Below, in pieces: positions 9,234-18,899 of a stretch of DNA of 64,000 nt; positions within the stretch are counted from its first letter, which is position 1; each line of letters opens with the position of its first letter. Origin of the DNA: an uncultured bacterium (lineage in GTDB: Bacteria > Bacillota > Bacilli > Lactobacillales > Lactobacillaceae); the NCBI GenBank assembly GCA_905214235.1, contig CAJMLF010000001.1:138044-202043 (forward strand). Direction: 5' to 3'. The notes beneath the pieces were generated by a model, which had not been told where the DNA came from, ran no database searches, and worked only from the letters and a program-made list of their open reading frames with translations. The position numbers and the translations under genes were made by a program.

Positions 9234-10655
9234 ATGCAAAAGAAAAATCGTGATGCCTGCACCTCGATTATGGTTGGGAAGAAGGCGGCCCTCGAGGGAA
9301 CCCCGATCATTTCCCGCAACGAGGACCGGGTGAAGGCAATCGAACCCAAGCGGTTCATTGTCCAACCCGCTGTTCAAGGACGAGACGAGACATATATTTC
9401 GCCTTACAATAAGCTAACGGTGGAAATGCCGACCGCCGGGATGCGCTACACTTCGCTACCGAGTCTTGATCAAAGCGCCGGGCCAAACGAGGAAGCCGGG
9501 ATTAATGAGGCTAACGTCGCCGCTTCGTTTACCGAAAGTGTTTACGCTAATAACCGGGTACTAGCCTATGACCCCTTCATCAAAAGTGGGCTGGCCGAGG
9601 ATTCACTCTGTACCCTGGTCCTCCCCTTCATCCATTCCGCACGGGAGGGTGTTTCCTACACCGGTAAACTGATTGAAAAGTATGGGTCAGCAGAAGGCAA
9701 CGGGATGCAGTTTGCTGACCAGGATGAGGTCTGGTACATGGAAGTTGTCACTGGTCACCAGTGGGTAGCCGTTCGCATCCCCGATGATTGTTATGCGGTA
9801 ACCCCCAACCAGGTTGCGATTGAAGACATCGACTTTAATAACCCGGCCAACTACATGTGGGCCCCGCATATTCGCGAATTCGTCGAACAGCACCAGCTGA
9901 ACCCGGATGTAGATAAGTGGAATTTCCGTCACATCTTTGGGACTAGTACCCAAAAGGACCGCCACTACAACACTCCCCGAACATGGTTTGCCCAACGGTA
10001 CCTCAGCCCGGTAGCCGCAAAGGGTCAGGAACCGGAAGATAACGACATGCCGTTTATCCGTAAGGCTGAATTCAAGATTGCGGTTGAAGACGTCCAGTAC
10101 GTCCTTAAATCGCACTTCAATGAGACCAAGTTCGACCCAATGGGGACCGCACCGGAGCGCAAAACTTACCGGGCAATCTCACTTTCCCGGACTGCTGAAT
10201 CGCATATTCTTCAGCTGCGCGACCCTCAGCAGTTCCAAACCAGTATTCACTGGCAGGAACTCGGGGTCCCCGCGTTCAACCCCTACGTGCCATTCTTTGC
10301 TAATGCCACGAATACTGATGAATCTTACCGGGTCGTTCCCAACAAGATGGACCTTAAGAGTGCATACTGGTTAAACGAAGCCCTCGCCGAGGTCGTTGAA
10401 AGCCACTACAATGAGTTCATTGAACAGGATGAGGACTATCAAAAAGAGCTAAATGAATGGGGCCGGCGTAAGATTGCGGAAGTGGATCAAAAGGCCCAGG
10501 CACTGACTGGTGAAGAGCTTACTGCCTACTTAACAGCCCAAAACCATGCGATTGCTAGTCACTACAACCAGCGAACGAAGGAACTGCTTTTTGACCTGTT
10601 AACCCAGGGATGTGAGCTTTCCCGAATGTCATTTAAGATGGACCCTAACCTTTAA
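9234..10655 (+). CDS. pepD: Dipeptidase, peptidase family C69
   Basis: A broad-specificity dipeptidase of the PepD/C69 family (Ntn-hydrolase fold) that releases amino acids from dipeptides in the cytoplasm. The family nucleophile is an N-terminal cysteine in a D-A-C-T-S context; here it is Cys9 in RDACTSIMVGKKA, with SRNED shortly after, as in other lactobacillar PepD proteins. The length of 473 residues is normal. There is no signal peptide, so the protein stays inside. GGAGGG precedes the ATG. It follows pepQ, and both end in strong terminators, so they are separate transcripts with a common nutritional role. Lactobacilli often carry several pepD paralogues. Confidence 0.92.
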   Translation: MQKKNRDACTSIMVGKKAALEGTPIISRNEDRVKAIEPKRFIVQPAVQGRDETYISPYNKLTVEMPTAGMRYTSLPSLDQSAGPNEEAGINEANVAASFTESVYANNRVLAYDPFIKSGLAEDSLCTLVLPFIHSAREGVSYTGKLIEKYGSAEGNGMQFADQDEVWYMEVVTGHQWVAVRIPDDCYAVTPNQVAIEDIDFNNPANYMWAPHIREFVEQHQLNPDVDKWNFRHIFGTSTQKDRHYNTPRTWFAQRYLSPVAAKGQEPEDNDMPFIRKAEFKIAVEDVQYVLKSHFNETKFDPMGTAPERKTYRAISLSRTAESHILQLRDPQQFQTSIHWQELGVPAFNPYVPFFANATNTDESYRVVPNKMDLKSAYWLNEALAEVVESHYNEFIEQDEDYQKELNEWGRRKIAEVDQKAQALTGEELTAYLTAQNHAIASHYNQRTKELLFDLLTQGCELSRMSFKMDPNL

Positions 10656-10681
10656 ATACGGTAAAAATCCCAAATTATTTT

Positions 10682-10732
10682 AAAAATGAGCAGGTACAAA
10701 GGCTTAATAGTCTTGTACCTACTCATTTTTAT
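10682..10732 (+). terminator. Terminator of pepD
   Basis: Long hairpin AAAAATGAGCAGGTACAA / TTGTACCTACTCATTTTT. It may also act on the opposite strand. Confidence 0.88.
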
Positions 10733-10819
10733 GTTCGCAGTAATTGCCTTAATGGGCCGCTTCCATTTCACAGAGTCTTAAGAATAGACCACATGCACTT
10801 CCAAAAAAGCGTCACCATG

Positions 10820-10864
10820 ATATCAACGTTTAAGTTTGTCGGTCTTCAAAACAGCATGAATGCA
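10820..10864 (-). repeat. Degenerate second copy of the lepA 3' end (att-like scar)
   Basis: On the minus strand this stretch matches the last 17 codons of lepA, its TAA and the bases after it. The best blocks are GTTTTGAAGACCGA and TTAAACGTTGATAT, with GCATTCATG before them; about 12 bp are missing in between. The genuine copy is at 11196-11253. Two copies of a gene's 3' end flanking an integrase relic is the layout left when an element integrates into that gene end. The partial match and the deletion indicate an old, decaying copy. Confidence 0.7.
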
Positions 10865-10868
10865 GCTA

Positions 10869-11057
10869 ATAATTTTGCCATACCCTAAAGAAAACGGAAA
10901 ACCAATTACGCCGAATTCAATTAATTATCTGTGTAGTATAGTCCATCAACAATTGTGACATTCGAAAATCGAAACTACGATGAACACCTACGTCCACCTA
11001 ACTGACAGAAAGAAGCGTGAAACTGCAAGTCTCTTCGACAAGATAGCTAAGCTTTAA
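10869..11057 (+). pseudogene. Tyrosine recombinase (integrase) remnant, C-terminal part
   Basis: One reading frame gives KENGKPITPNSINYL, then a short stretch ending QQL-stop, then HSKIETTMNTYVHLTDR and a tail ending FDKIAKL before TAA at 11055. These are the typical C-terminal blocks of phage/ICE tyrosine recombinases: the region before box II, the LGHS motif with the glycine codon turned into TGA, and the NTYxHL motif with the catalytic tyrosine. The arginine-histidine block (GxRHT) that should separate the first two parts is missing, so there is an internal deletion as well as a stop. The N-terminal two thirds are absent. Not functional. Confidence 0.8.
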
Positions 11058-11060
11058 TCC

Positions 11061-11141
11061 TTCCCTGAATCAGCCTAGAATTTCGTTTTCTTTCCCTTAG
11101 TGCCTTCCCTGAATAATAAAATTAAGGGAAAATTCAGGGAA
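11061..11141. repeat. Cluster of TTCCCTGAAT-type repeats beside the integrase relic
   Basis: TTCCCTGAAT occurs at 11061 and 11105 in direct orientation and at 11132 inverted. The related TTTCCCTTA is at 11091, with its inverse TAAGGGAAA at 11123. They lie between the integrase 3' end and the lepA 3' end, where integrase arm-binding repeats are normally found. The inverted pairs could also fold, but no T-run follows, so a terminator is unlikely. Confidence 0.55.
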
Positions 11142-11195
11142 AAGCGGCCTCAAATTGGTCTAGCTTGGGGTAATGACTTTTTGTTAAATGCTGCT

Positions 11196-11253
11196 ATATC
11201 AACGTTTAACGCTCGTCGGTTTCCTCATCGGTCTTCAAAACGGCCATGAAGGC
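11196..11253 (-). repeat. lepA 3' end copy matching the scar at 10820
   Basis: Genuine 3' end of lepA including its stop codon and about ten bases beyond. It is partly repeated upstream at 10820-10864. This is the presumed attachment-site half now serving as the working lepA end. Confidence 0.65.
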
Positions 11254-13047
11254 TTCCTGAGGGATATCAACTTTACCAACGGCCTTCATCCGCTTCTTAC
11301 CACGCTTCTGCTTTTCCAGCAGCTTGGCCCGCCGGTCGGGATCACCAGTGTGGATCCGGGCAGTAACATCCTTCCGGTAGGCTTTAATGTTTGTCCGGGC
11401 GATAATCTTAGAGCCAATTGCCGCCTGAATTGGGATTTCAAAGTTTTGCCGAGGGATGATCTTCTTCAGCTTGGAAGTAATTTCCCGCCCCCGCTCAGCA
11501 GCAAAGTCCTTGTGGGCAATGAAGCTCAGTGCATCTACCTTGTCACCATTCAATAGGATATCAATCTTAACCAGGTTACTTGGCTTATATTCGTCAATTT
11601 CGTAATCCATCGACGCATAGCCCCGGGTCGAGCTCTTCAGCTTGTCAAAGAAGTCAAAGATAATTTCTGACAACGGCACATGGTAAATTACGTTCACCCG
11701 GGTGTCGCTGAGGTATTCCATGGTCTCAAAGATCCCCCGTTTCCGTTGACAAAGTTCCATCACGGGGCCCACATAGTCATTTGGCACCATGATTGATGCC
11801 TTGACGTAAGGTTCCTTAATCGCCTTGATTGAGGAAGCATCAGGCATCTCAGCTGGGTTCTCCACCTCAACCGTGGAGCCATCGGCCAGGTCAACGTGGT
11901 AGGTAACCGATGGCGCCGTGGTGATCAGATCAAGGTTAAATTCACGCTCTAGGCGTTCCTGGACAACATCCATGTGCAGCAATCCCAAGAAACCACAACG
12001 GAAACCGAAACCTAAGGCCTGGGAACTTTCTGGTTCAAAAACAAGCGCGGCATCGTTTAGCTGCAACTTCTCAAGGGCCTCCCGAAGATCATTAAACTTC
12101 GCATTGTCAGTTGGGTACAGGCCGGCATAAACCATTGGCGTCATTTGCCGATAACCTTCTAATGGCTTGTCCGTAGGGTGGTCAGCACTAGTCACGGTAT
12201 CCCCGACCCGGGTATCCTTAATGTCCTTGATTGCGGCGGTAATGTAACCAACGTCCCCCGCCATCAGAACATCCCGGGCCAGTGGCTTGGGCGAGTTAAT
12301 ACCGACTTCGGCAACCTCGTACTCGGTTCCACTATTCATCAGCCGAATCCGGTCACCCTTCTTCACGGTCCCCTCAAATACCCGGACACTCAGGACAACC
12401 CCACGGTAATCATCGTACTTCGAATCAAAGATCAGGGCCTTAAGGGGCGCGGTCAGGTCACCAGTAGGGGCGGGAACATCCTTGACAATCTTCTCTAGAA
12501 CTTGATCGACATTGAGACCCGTCTTCGCACTGACGTCAACCGCCTCGTCAGTTTCCAGACCGATTTCGTCTTCAATCTGGGCCTTGGTCCCCTCCGGATC
12601 AGCGGACGGTAGGTCAATCTTGTTAATGACCGGGAGAATTTCCAGGTCGTTATCCAGGGCCAAGTAGACATTTGCCAATGTCTGGGCCTCCACTCCCTGA
12701 GTGGCATCCACGACTAGGATTGCGCCTTCACAGGCCGCCAGTGAACGCGAGACCTCATAAGAGAAGTCCACGTGCCCCGGGGTGTCAATCAGGTGAAAAA
12801 TGTAGTCCTGCCCATCCTTAGCATGGTAGGTAAGGGCCACCGCATTTAGTTTAATAGTAATCCCCCGTTCACGCTCCAACGGCATATCATCAAGGACCTG
12901 GTCCTTCATCTCACGCTTACTAATCGAATCCGTCATTTCCAAGATCCGGTCGGCCAGCGTTGACTTACCGTGGTCAATGTGGGCAACAATTGAAAAATTA
13001 CGGATGTGCTTTTGGCGCTCCTTCATTTCTTCCAGACTCATTGTCAT
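11206..13047 (-). CDS. lepA: Elongation factor 4 (LepA)
   Basis: A ribosome-bound translational GTPase that affects 30S assembly and ribosome back-translocation. This is a full-length protein of 613 residues. The G motifs are AHIDHGKST (P-loop), the effector region [20 protein letters not shown] and NKIDLP. Domains similar to EF-G follow, and the LepA-specific C-terminal domain ends [19 protein letters not shown]. The ribosome-binding site is weak (GAAAG), and two ATG codons lie two codons apart at the start. No terminator is seen after the stop; instead the integrase scar follows. In lactobacilli lepA usually follows dnaJ directly; here a surface-enzyme gene stands between them. Confidence 0.97.
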   Translation of the reverse strand: MTMSLEEMKERQKHIRNFSIVAHIDHGKSTLADRILEMTDSISKREMKDQVLDDMPLERERGITIKLNAVALTYHAKDGQDYIFHLIDTPGHVDFSYEVSRSLAACEGAILVVDATQGVEAQTLANVYLALDNDLEILPVINKIDLPSADPEGTKAQIEDEIGLETDEAVDVSAKTGLNVDQVLEKIVKDVPAPTGDLTAPLKALIFDSKYDDYRGVVLSVRVFEGTVKKGDRIRLMNSGTEYEVAEVGINSPKPLARDVLMAGDVGYITAAIKDIKDTRVGDTVTSADHPTDKPLEGYRQMTPMVYAGLYPTDNAKFNDLREALEKLQLNDAALVFEPESSQALGFGFRCGFLGLLHMDVVQERLEREFNLDLITTAPSVTYHVDLADGSTVEVENPAEMPDASSIKAIKEPYVKASIMVPNDYVGPVMELCQRKRGIFETMEYLSDTRVNVIYHVPLSEIIFDFFDKLKSSTRGYASMDYEIDEYKPSNLVKIDILLNGDKVDALSFIAHKDFAAERGREITSKLKKIIPRQNFEIPIQAAIGSKIIARTNIKAYRKDVTARIHTGDPDRRAKLLEKQKRGKKRMKAVGKVDIPQEAFMAVLKTDEETDER

Positions 13048-13109
13048 GCTTATTCACTACTTTCTACGAAAATACTCTTATCTAGTATAACAAAGACAAA
13101 CCGAAATTT

Positions 13110-13153
13110 AAAAAACGAGGTCGTGGCGTTACCACCATGATCTCGTTTTGATT
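13110..13153 (-). terminator. Terminator of the L,D-transpeptidase gene
   Basis: On the minus strand, AAAACGAGATCATGGTGG / CCACGACCTCGTTTT with a TTTTTT tail. It lies between that gene and lepA. Confidence 0.85.
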
Positions 13154-13161
13154 AATCAACC

Positions 13162-15606
13162 CTAGTTTTCAATTACCACCCGGGTACCAGCGGGAACGTT
13201 GTGCTGAATCCAGTTGGCATCCGGAATTGGGAGCCGGATACAACCGTGTGACCCGGCAGAAACACCAAGCAACCGCAACTGGGCCTGATCAAAGTGACCA
13301 TCATGCCATGGTGCATCAAAGACAACGCTGTGGAAGAGGTATACCCCGTGGTCCTTCCATGAGGTCCAGTGTTCCCCATAGTCAAAGAGGTCCCCACGTT
13401 CATTCTGCACGTAGTAGGTCCCGGTTGGCGTCAGGCTGACCCCATTGACGTACCGACCGGCTGTACAGTACATCGTGTAGACAACGTTGTTACCGTCCAT
13501 CATGTAAACCCGGTTCTGACCAATCCGGACGTGAATCCAGAAGTTCTTTAACTGGCTAACATTCGGGTACGGGCCGTACTCAGAGGGCATCCGGTAGTCA
13601 ATTGGCGTCCGCATCAGACTCGTCGAAACAGGGCCAGAAGTGTAATCAACGTAGTTACCGTTCCCGAGCTTATCATCCGTGAAGCGGTGAATGATCCGCA
13701 CGTTTTGGTTACGAAGCTGGTTTGGCATTCCAAAGGCCAGTTGGTAACCAGATTGACCGCTGTTATAAATTGCGGGGAAGGCATTGGCCACGTCAGTCCG
13801 TGCCCGGTTCTTGTCCAGAACTTCCTGCCGGTACAATTCATGACCATTCTGGTCAACAAAGATCAGAAACTGGTATGGCTTGTTAACCGCCTGGTTGCTA
13901 GCGTGCCAGCCACTAACGTAAATCGAGTTGGCGGTAATATTAATCTGGTCAAAGGCACCAGCATTGGTGGCATAATCAGGACTGTACTGGTCATCGAAGT
14001 TACCATTACCCGCAGCATCGTTACTGAAGCGCAGAATCAGCTTTAATGTTCCATTAGCCGTGCCCAGGTCTAAGGGAACGGTCGTCGCAAAGCCGCTTTG
14101 AGCACTGTTATAAACCTGACTATAGCGCGCTGCCACATCAGGCCGGTTAGTCAAGGTCAGCTTGGCCCGCTTAATCTCCTTACCATTGTTCAGGACAATC
14201 ACGTACGGGTACTTCTTAGCAAGGGCGGCATCACTAACCATCCACCCTGCAATCTGCAATCCCTGCTTAGACATTTTAACGCTGTCGAGCCAGGAGGCAC
14301 GCTGGTTTAAGACAACCGGTGCGGACCAGAAATCATTGTATTGCCCCTGGTCCCCGTTACCCTGGTCACTTGTGGAGTACCGACTAACCACCGCATAACT
14401 ATGACCCGAAATTAGTGAGGCCTTAGTCAGGTCAAACTGTCCGTTAAAGCCACTCTGGGCTGCGCCCGTCACGTTTGGCAAGGCCCGGACAACGTCGGGA
14501 CGGTTTACCGTGGTTGTGTTTACCACCGCCACTTGCCGGCGGGCCGTCAAGTCATAGAGAATTGCGTAATGGTTGTTCTCAAACCCACTCAGGTTATCAA
14601 CGTGCCAACCACTGAAGGTTAAATGATGGCCATCACTAAGGTTAAAGCTGTCTAAATAGCCCTGGCTAAACTGGTTGCCGCTGGTGATTGGACTGAACCA
14701 GTAATCAACGTAATCACTATTCCCGTCACTTGCGCCGGCGTACCGACTGATAACCTGGAGCTGGTGGTTAAGGTTCAACTTAGTCAGTGGAATCTTGACG
14801 GTAAAGCCAGATTCGTCAGCACCCGCAATTCCCGGAAATGCCTTAGCAACATCGGGACGTTTAACTGGTGTAACGAGCTGTCTAGCCACCTCTTGATTAC
14901 TAGTCCGGTCGAGGACAATGATGAAGTGGTGGCCCTTGCCGGCGGCCAAGTTCGTTGCGTGCCAACCGTTAATAACCATTTGGCCCTTAGCTACCGTTGC
15001 CCCATCAAGGTTAGCGCGGTTATTACGATCAATTGTCACTGGTGCAAACCAGTAGTCAACCGCGTTGCCATTCCCCTGTGCATCATTCGTATAGCGGCTT
15101 ACGATCTGTACCTGGTTTAACTTCGCCAGTCCCTTGCCAAGCTTAAAGCTTGTGTTAAAGCCTGATTGATCCGCGCCATAGACATTGTGAACCCGCTGGA
15201 CATCTGTACGCGTCACGGCCTGGTCAGTAACGTTTTGCCGGCCAATTTCCTGGTTAGTTGCCTTATTGACGGCAATAATGTAGTGGTAAGGGCGGTCCTT
15301 AGCGGCGTTAGTAGCGTGCCAGCCACTAACAGTCAACTGTCCCTGGTCATTAATCTGGGCACTATCAAGGTTAGCATAGTTTCCCTGGTCAGCATGGTCA
15401 TAGTTTGTGCTCTGTGCTGGCGTTGTCTGGCTCTTAGCAGGCGCCGTTTGACTTGGCCGCGCTTGTTGGTCAGCGACCACTACTGGTGCTGGCGTGTTGT
15501 CTGCAGCAAAACTATTAGTTTGACTTAGCCAAAGGGCAAAGCCACAACTGGTCATTGCCAGACAACCAGCAGCAATCTTTTTCGCACGATTAAAATCGAT
15601 TAACAT
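13162..15606 (-). CDS. Secreted L,D-transpeptidase (YkuD domain) with five extracellular repeats
   Basis: An 814-residue exported enzyme likely to act on peptidoglycan stem peptides (cross-linking or attaching proteins). A signal/anchor segment lies at about residues 10-34 (KKIAAGCLAMTSCGFALWL, then SFAA). A Gln/Thr/Ala-rich spacer follows. Then come five repeats of about 105 residues, each opening with a xxLDxxxx stretch and SGWHATN-like motif and ending near SRYTNDAQGNGNAVDYW. The C-terminal YkuD domain starts near NFWIHVRIGQNRVYMM, and the catalytic motif is SAGSHGCIRL with Cys789. There is no LPxTG motif; the repeats may bind the wall. A paralogous array occurs in the broken gene at 28243. 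It stands alone between dnaJ and lepA, with its own promoter, a CcpA-like site and a terminator. Confidence 0.88.
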   Translation of the reverse strand: MLIDFNRAKKIAAGCLAMTSCGFALWLSQTNSFAADNTPAPVVVADQQARPSQTAPAKSQTTPAQSTNYDHADQGNYANLDSAQINDQGQLTVSGWHATNAAKDRPYHYIIAVNKATNQEIGRQNVTDQAVTRTDVQRVHNVYGADQSGFNTSFKLGKGLAKLNQVQIVSRYTNDAQGNGNAVDYWFAPVTIDRNNRANLDGATVAKGQMVINGWHATNLAAGKGHHFIIVLDRTSNQEVARQLVTPVKRPDVAKAFPGIAGADESGFTVKIPLTKLNLNHQLQVISRYAGASDGNSDYVDYWFSPITSGNQFSQGYLDSFNLSDGHHLTFSGWHVDNLSGFENNHYAILYDLTARRQVAVVNTTTVNRPDVVRALPNVTGAAQSGFNGQFDLTKASLISGHSYAVVSRYSTSDQGNGDQGQYNDFWSAPVVLNQRASWLDSVKMSKQGLQIAGWMVSDAALAKKYPYVIVLNNGKEIKRAKLTLTNRPDVAARYSQVYNSAQSGFATTVPLDLGTANGTLKLILRFSNDAAGNGNFDDQYSPDYATNAGAFDQINITANSIYVSGWHASNQAVNKPYQFLIFVDQNGHELYRQEVLDKNRARTDVANAFPAIYNSGQSGYQLAFGMPNQLRNQNVRIIHRFTDDKLGNGNYVDYTSGPVSTSLMRTPIDYRMPSEYGPYPNVSQLKNFWIHVRIGQNRVYMMDGNNVVYTMYCTAGRYVNGVSLTPTGTYYVQNERGDLFDYGEHWTSWKDHGVYLFHSVVFDAPWHDGHFDQAQLRLLGVSAGSHGCIRLPIPDANWIQHNVPAGTRVVIEN

Positions 15607-15640
15607 TGTCTAATCCCCCAATAATAACGTATTCTTTATC

Positions 15641-15668
15641 ATTATACCCCTTTATGAAAGCGATAACG
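15641..15668 (-). promoter_or_regulatory. Promoter and cre-like (CcpA) site of the L,D-transpeptidase gene
   Basis: On the minus strand a perfect TATAAT lies at 15641-15646. TGAAAGCGATAACG at 15655-15668 (plus strand) matches the cre consensus TGWAANCGNTNWCA at 13 of 14 positions. It covers the -35 region, a position at which CcpA would repress. No good -35 hexamer is seen. Confidence 0.5.
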
Positions 15669-15712
15669 AAAAAAGCCAGGAAAGAGGACAACTTGTCCCT
15701 TTTCCTGGCTTA
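15668..15712 (-). terminator. Terminator of dnaJ
   Basis: On the minus strand AAGCCAGGAAA / TTTCCTGGCTT with a six-T tail, just after the dnaJ stop. Confidence 0.87.
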
Positions 15713-15724
15713 ATCATTATTGTA

Positions 15725-16885
15725 TTAACGGTCCTCAAAGGCGTCCTTAAGCTTATCCAAGACAGATTTCTTGACGCCCTTGACATCCTCACCACTAGCG
15801 GCAGCGAAGGCCATCATTGCCTCCCGCTGGCGTTTGTTGAGGTTCTTCGGTGTTTTGACGTGGACGGTAACGTGTTCGTCGCCAGTTCCTTTGCCATTCA
15901 AGTAAGGAACACCCTTCCCCCGTAAGCGGAAGTTAGTTTCTGACTGCGTCCCGGCAGGAACCTTTAGGTCAACGTCACCATGAACGGTCTTAACCTTGAT
16001 TTCGTCCCCTAAGGCAGCTTGAGCGAACGAAATGTCACGATCAACGTAAATAGTCGTACCATCCCGCCGGAAGTCCCGACTTGGGGTAACCCTGAAGACA
16101 ATGTACAGGTCACCAGCGGGGCCACCATTCTCACCAGCGTCACCTTGCCCTTCAAGGCGCATCTGCTGGCCATCGTCAACCCCGGCTGGAACCTTGACTT
16201 CCAACTCGTGCTTGGCGTGAACGTGGCCGCTACCGTGGCATGTCTGACACTGGTCGGCAGCCTTAATTACCTTACCAGTCCCGTTACACTCTGGACAGGT
16301 GGTTTGGGTTTGCATGTTTCCCAATGGGGTCCGGCGGACGGTAACAATTACGCCGCTACCGCCACACCGCTTACAAGTCGTCGCGGACTTACCTGGTTTG
16401 GCACCGGTCCCGTGACAGGTCTTACACTGTTCATCACGGTCGTACTTGATGGTCGTCGTCTTCCCGAAAATGGCATCCATGAATTTCAGTGTCATGGCGT
16501 ACTGGAGGTCCCGACCCTGCCGTGGCGCAGTTGGGTTAGGACGACGACTTCCGCCACCACCAAAGAATTGGCTGAAGATATCATCAAAGCCGCTGGCGCC
16601 ACCGAAGCCCTGGCTACTAAAGCCGCCATTGCCAAAGCCACCAAAGCCTTGACCTGCTCCGGCCTGTGGACCAGCAGAACCAAACTGGTCATACTGGGCC
16701 CGCTTTTGCGAATCACTTAAGACATCGTAAGCTTCATTGATCTTCTTAAATTTTTCTTCCGCGCCAGGTGCATGGTTAACATCCGGGTGGTACTTAGCAG
16801 CGAGTCGCCGGTAAGCGTGTTTAATATCTGCTTCAGAGGCATCCTTTGAGACACCTAAAACATCGTAATAGTTTTCTTCTGCCAT
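15725..16885 (-). CDS. dnaJ: Chaperone DnaJ
   Basis: Hsp40 co-chaperone that delivers unfolded proteins to DnaK and stimulates its ATPase. It has 386 residues with the full class A layout. The J domain carries the HPD motif (KYHPDVN). A Gly/Phe-rich linker follows. The zinc domain has four CxxCxGxG units ([32 protein letters not shown]), and C-terminal substrate domains complete it. The start follows TGAGGG. It is last in the hrcA-grpE-dnaK-dnaJ series, but a hairpin terminator and a separate promoter sit between dnaK and dnaJ. dnaJ may therefore be partly uncoupled from CIRCE control. Confidence 0.97.
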   Translation of the reverse strand: MAEENYYDVLGVSKDASEADIKHAYRRLAAKYHPDVNHAPGAEEKFKKINEAYDVLSDSQKRAQYDQFGSAGPQAGAGQGFGGFGNGGFSSQGFGGASGFDDIFSQFFGGGGSRRPNPTAPRQGRDLQYAMTLKFMDAIFGKTTTIKYDRDEQCKTCHGTGAKPGKSATTCKRCGGSGVIVTVRRTPLGNMQTQTTCPECNGTGKVIKAADQCQTCHGSGHVHAKHELEVKVPAGVDDGQQMRLEGQGDAGENGGPAGDLYIVFRVTPSRDFRRDGTTIYVDRDISFAQAALGDEIKVKTVHGDVDLKVPAGTQSETNFRLRGKGVPYLNGKGTGDEHVTVHVKTPKNLNKRQREAMMAFAAASGEDVKGVKKSVLDKLKDAFEDR

Positions 16886-16916
16886 TTATATCCCTCACAA
16901 CTTAATTGCTTGTATA

Positions 16917-16946
16917 GTTATACCACAGATCGGAAACGAAAGTAAA
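16917..16946 (-). promoter_or_regulatory. Candidate own promoter of dnaJ
   Basis: On the minus strand, extended -10 TGG-TATAAC (16917-16922) and TTTACT (16941-16946), 18 bp apart. The -35 overlaps the tail of the dnaK terminator. Confidence 0.5.
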
Positions 16947-16981
16947 AGCCAAAGTCCTAAACCGCGGCCTTTGGCTTTTAC
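16942..16981 (-). terminator. Hairpin terminator between dnaK and dnaJ
   Basis: Perfect 13-bp arms GTAAAAGCCAAAG / CTTTGGCTTTTAC with a weak T-tract (TTTTACTTT). It probably terminates only part of the transcripts. Confidence 0.7.
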
Positions 16982-17002
16982 AATGCATCTAGCAATTAGA
17001 AA

Positions 17003-18877
17003 TTACTTCTTGTCGTCTGGGGTAACATCCTTGAAGTCACCATCAACGGTGTTGCCATCGTCATTACCCTTTTGGTTACCGTTATTGCCGGCGTTGCCAG
17101 TCGGGTTTGCACCACCCTGGGCATTACCCTGGGCTCCTTGTGCCTGCTTGTAAAGCTTGACACTCAAGTCTTGGATAACCTTGTTGAGGGCGTCCTTCTT
17201 GGCCTTCATGTCATCAAGGTTGCCGCTTTCCTTGGCCTTCTTCAGGTCGTCACGAGCACTTTCGGCCTTCTTGATGTCTTCATCAGGAACCTTGCCCTTA
17301 ACTTCCTTTAAGGTCTTGTCAACTTGGAAGAGTTCTTGGTCGACCTCGTTCTTCAGGTCAACTTCTTCCTTCTTCTTCTTGTCGGCTTCAGCGTGTTCTT
17401 CGGCATCCTTCTTCATCCGTTCAATTTCTTCGTCGGACAGACCAGAGTTGGACTTGATAACGATCTTTTGTTCCTTACCAGTTCCCATGTCCTTGGCAGA
17501 AACGTTAACAATCCCGTTCTTATCAATGTCGAAGGTAACCTTGATTTGAGGAACACCACGAGGAGCAGCTGGAATGTCTGTCAGCTGGAAGTTCCCTAAG
17601 GTCTTGTTATCAGCTGCCATTGGCCGTTCACCCTGAAGAACATGAATGTCAACGGCAGATTGATTATCGGCGGCCGTTGAGAAGATTTGGCTCTTGGATG
17701 TTGGAATGGTCGTGTTCCGGTCAATCAACTTGGTGAAGACCCCACCCATGGTTTCAATACCAAGAGAAAGTGGAGTAACATCAAGCAGAACAACGTCCTT
17801 AACATCACCGGTCAGAACCCCACCCTGGATAGCGGCACCAAGGGCAACGGCTTCATCAGGGTTGATGGAGTGGTTTGGTTCCTTACCAGTCAATTCCTTA
17901 ACCATTTCTTGAACGGCCGGGATCCGAGTCGAACCACCGTTCAGGATAACTTCATCAATGTCATCGAATGAAAGGTCCGCATCCTTCAAAGCATTCAATA
18001 CTGGTTGCTTCGTCCGTTCAACCAGGTCATTAGTCAACTGGTTGAATTGGGCCCGGGTCAAACTCTTCTCCAAGTGGAGGGGACCGTTTTCACCGGATGA
18101 AATGAATGGCAGACTGATTTGTGCTTCCTGAACACCGGAAAGGTCCTTCTTGGCCTTTTCAGCGGCATCCTTCAACCGTTGCAGAGCCATCTTGTCTTGT
18201 GAAAGATCAATGCCGTGTTCCTGCTTGAAGCCGTCGATCAACCAATCCATAATCTTTTGGTCGAAGTCATCCCCACCCAGATGGGTATCACCATTAGTTG
18301 AAAGGACTTGGAAGACCCCGTCACCTAATTCCAGGATGGAGACATCAAAGGTCCCACCACCAAGGTCGTAAACCAAAATCTTCTCGTCCTTGTCCTTCTT
18401 GTCCAGGCCGTAAGCCAAAGAAGAAGCGGTTGGTTCGTTGATAATCCGCTTAACGTCCAAACCGGCGATCTTTCCGGCATCCTTAGTTGCTTGACGTTGA
18501 GCATCGTTGAAGTAGGCAGGTACCGTAATAACGGCCTTGTCAACGGTGTCGCCAATGTAATCTTCCGCATACTTCTTGATGTATTGAAGGATCATCGCGG
18601 AGATCTCTTGTGGAGTGTACTTCTTACCGTCGACTTCCACTGTGTAGCCGGCTTCACCCATGTGACTCTTGATAGAAGAAATCGTGTTCGGGTTAGTAAT
18701 TGCTTGCCGCTTGGCAACTTCACCAACTTGGGTTTCGCCATTCTTAAATGAAACAACGGATGGCGTTGTCCGGCTCCCTTCTGGGTTAGTAATAATCTTG
18801 GGCTCGTTACCTTCCATAACGGCAACGGCGGAGTTAGTAGTACCTAAATCAATACCAATAATCTTGTTACTTGCCAT
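17003..18877 (-). CDS. dnaK: Chaperone DnaK (Hsp70)
   Basis: An ATP-dependent chaperone for new and misfolded proteins, 624 residues. The actin-like ATPase domain opens with [18 protein letters not shown] and contains [13 protein letters not shown] and the [10 protein letters not shown] motif. The linker [16 protein letters not shown] leads into the substrate-binding domain. The lid is rich in charged helices, and the tail is rich in Gly/Asn and Gln ([14 protein letters not shown]), ending DVTPDDKK. It lacks the extra loop of Gram-negative DnaK, as usual in Firmicutes. It lies 22 bp after grpE and is driven from the CIRCE-controlled hrcA promoter. Confidence 0.98.
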   Translation of the reverse strand: MASNKIIGIDLGTTNSAVAVMEGNEPKIITNPEGSRTTPSVVSFKNGETQVGEVAKRQAITNPNTISSIKSHMGEAGYTVEVDGKKYTPQEISAMILQYIKKYAEDYIGDTVDKAVITVPAYFNDAQRQATKDAGKIAGLDVKRIINEPTASSLAYGLDKKDKDEKILVYDLGGGTFDVSILELGDGVFQVLSTNGDTHLGGDDFDQKIMDWLIDGFKQEHGIDLSQDKMALQRLKDAAEKAKKDLSGVQEAQISLPFISSGENGPLHLEKSLTRAQFNQLTNDLVERTKQPVLNALKDADLSFDDIDEVILNGGSTRIPAVQEMVKELTGKEPNHSINPDEAVALGAAIQGGVLTGDVKDVVLLDVTPLSLGIETMGGVFTKLIDRNTTIPTSKSQIFSTAADNQSAVDIHVLQGERPMAADNKTLGNFQLTDIPAAPRGVPQIKVTFDIDKNGIVNVSAKDMGTGKEQKIVIKSNSGLSDEEIERMKKDAEEHAEADKKKKEEVDLKNEVDQELFQVDKTLKEVKGKVPDEDIKKAESARDDLKKAKESGNLDDMKAKKDALNKVIQDLSVKLYKQAQGAQGNAQGGANPTGNAGNNGNQKGNDDGNTVDGDFKDVTPDDKK

Positions 18878-18899
18878 TGTTTATTCCCTCTCTTATATT

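Noticed and set aside
11061..11141. lepA terminator formed by the TTCCCTGAAT inverted repeats
   Set aside because: No U-run follows on either strand, so intrinsic termination is unlikely.
14098..15120. Plus-strand frames opposite the repeat array of the transpeptidase
   Set aside because: They recur because the repeats recur; no ribosome-binding sites and no domain.
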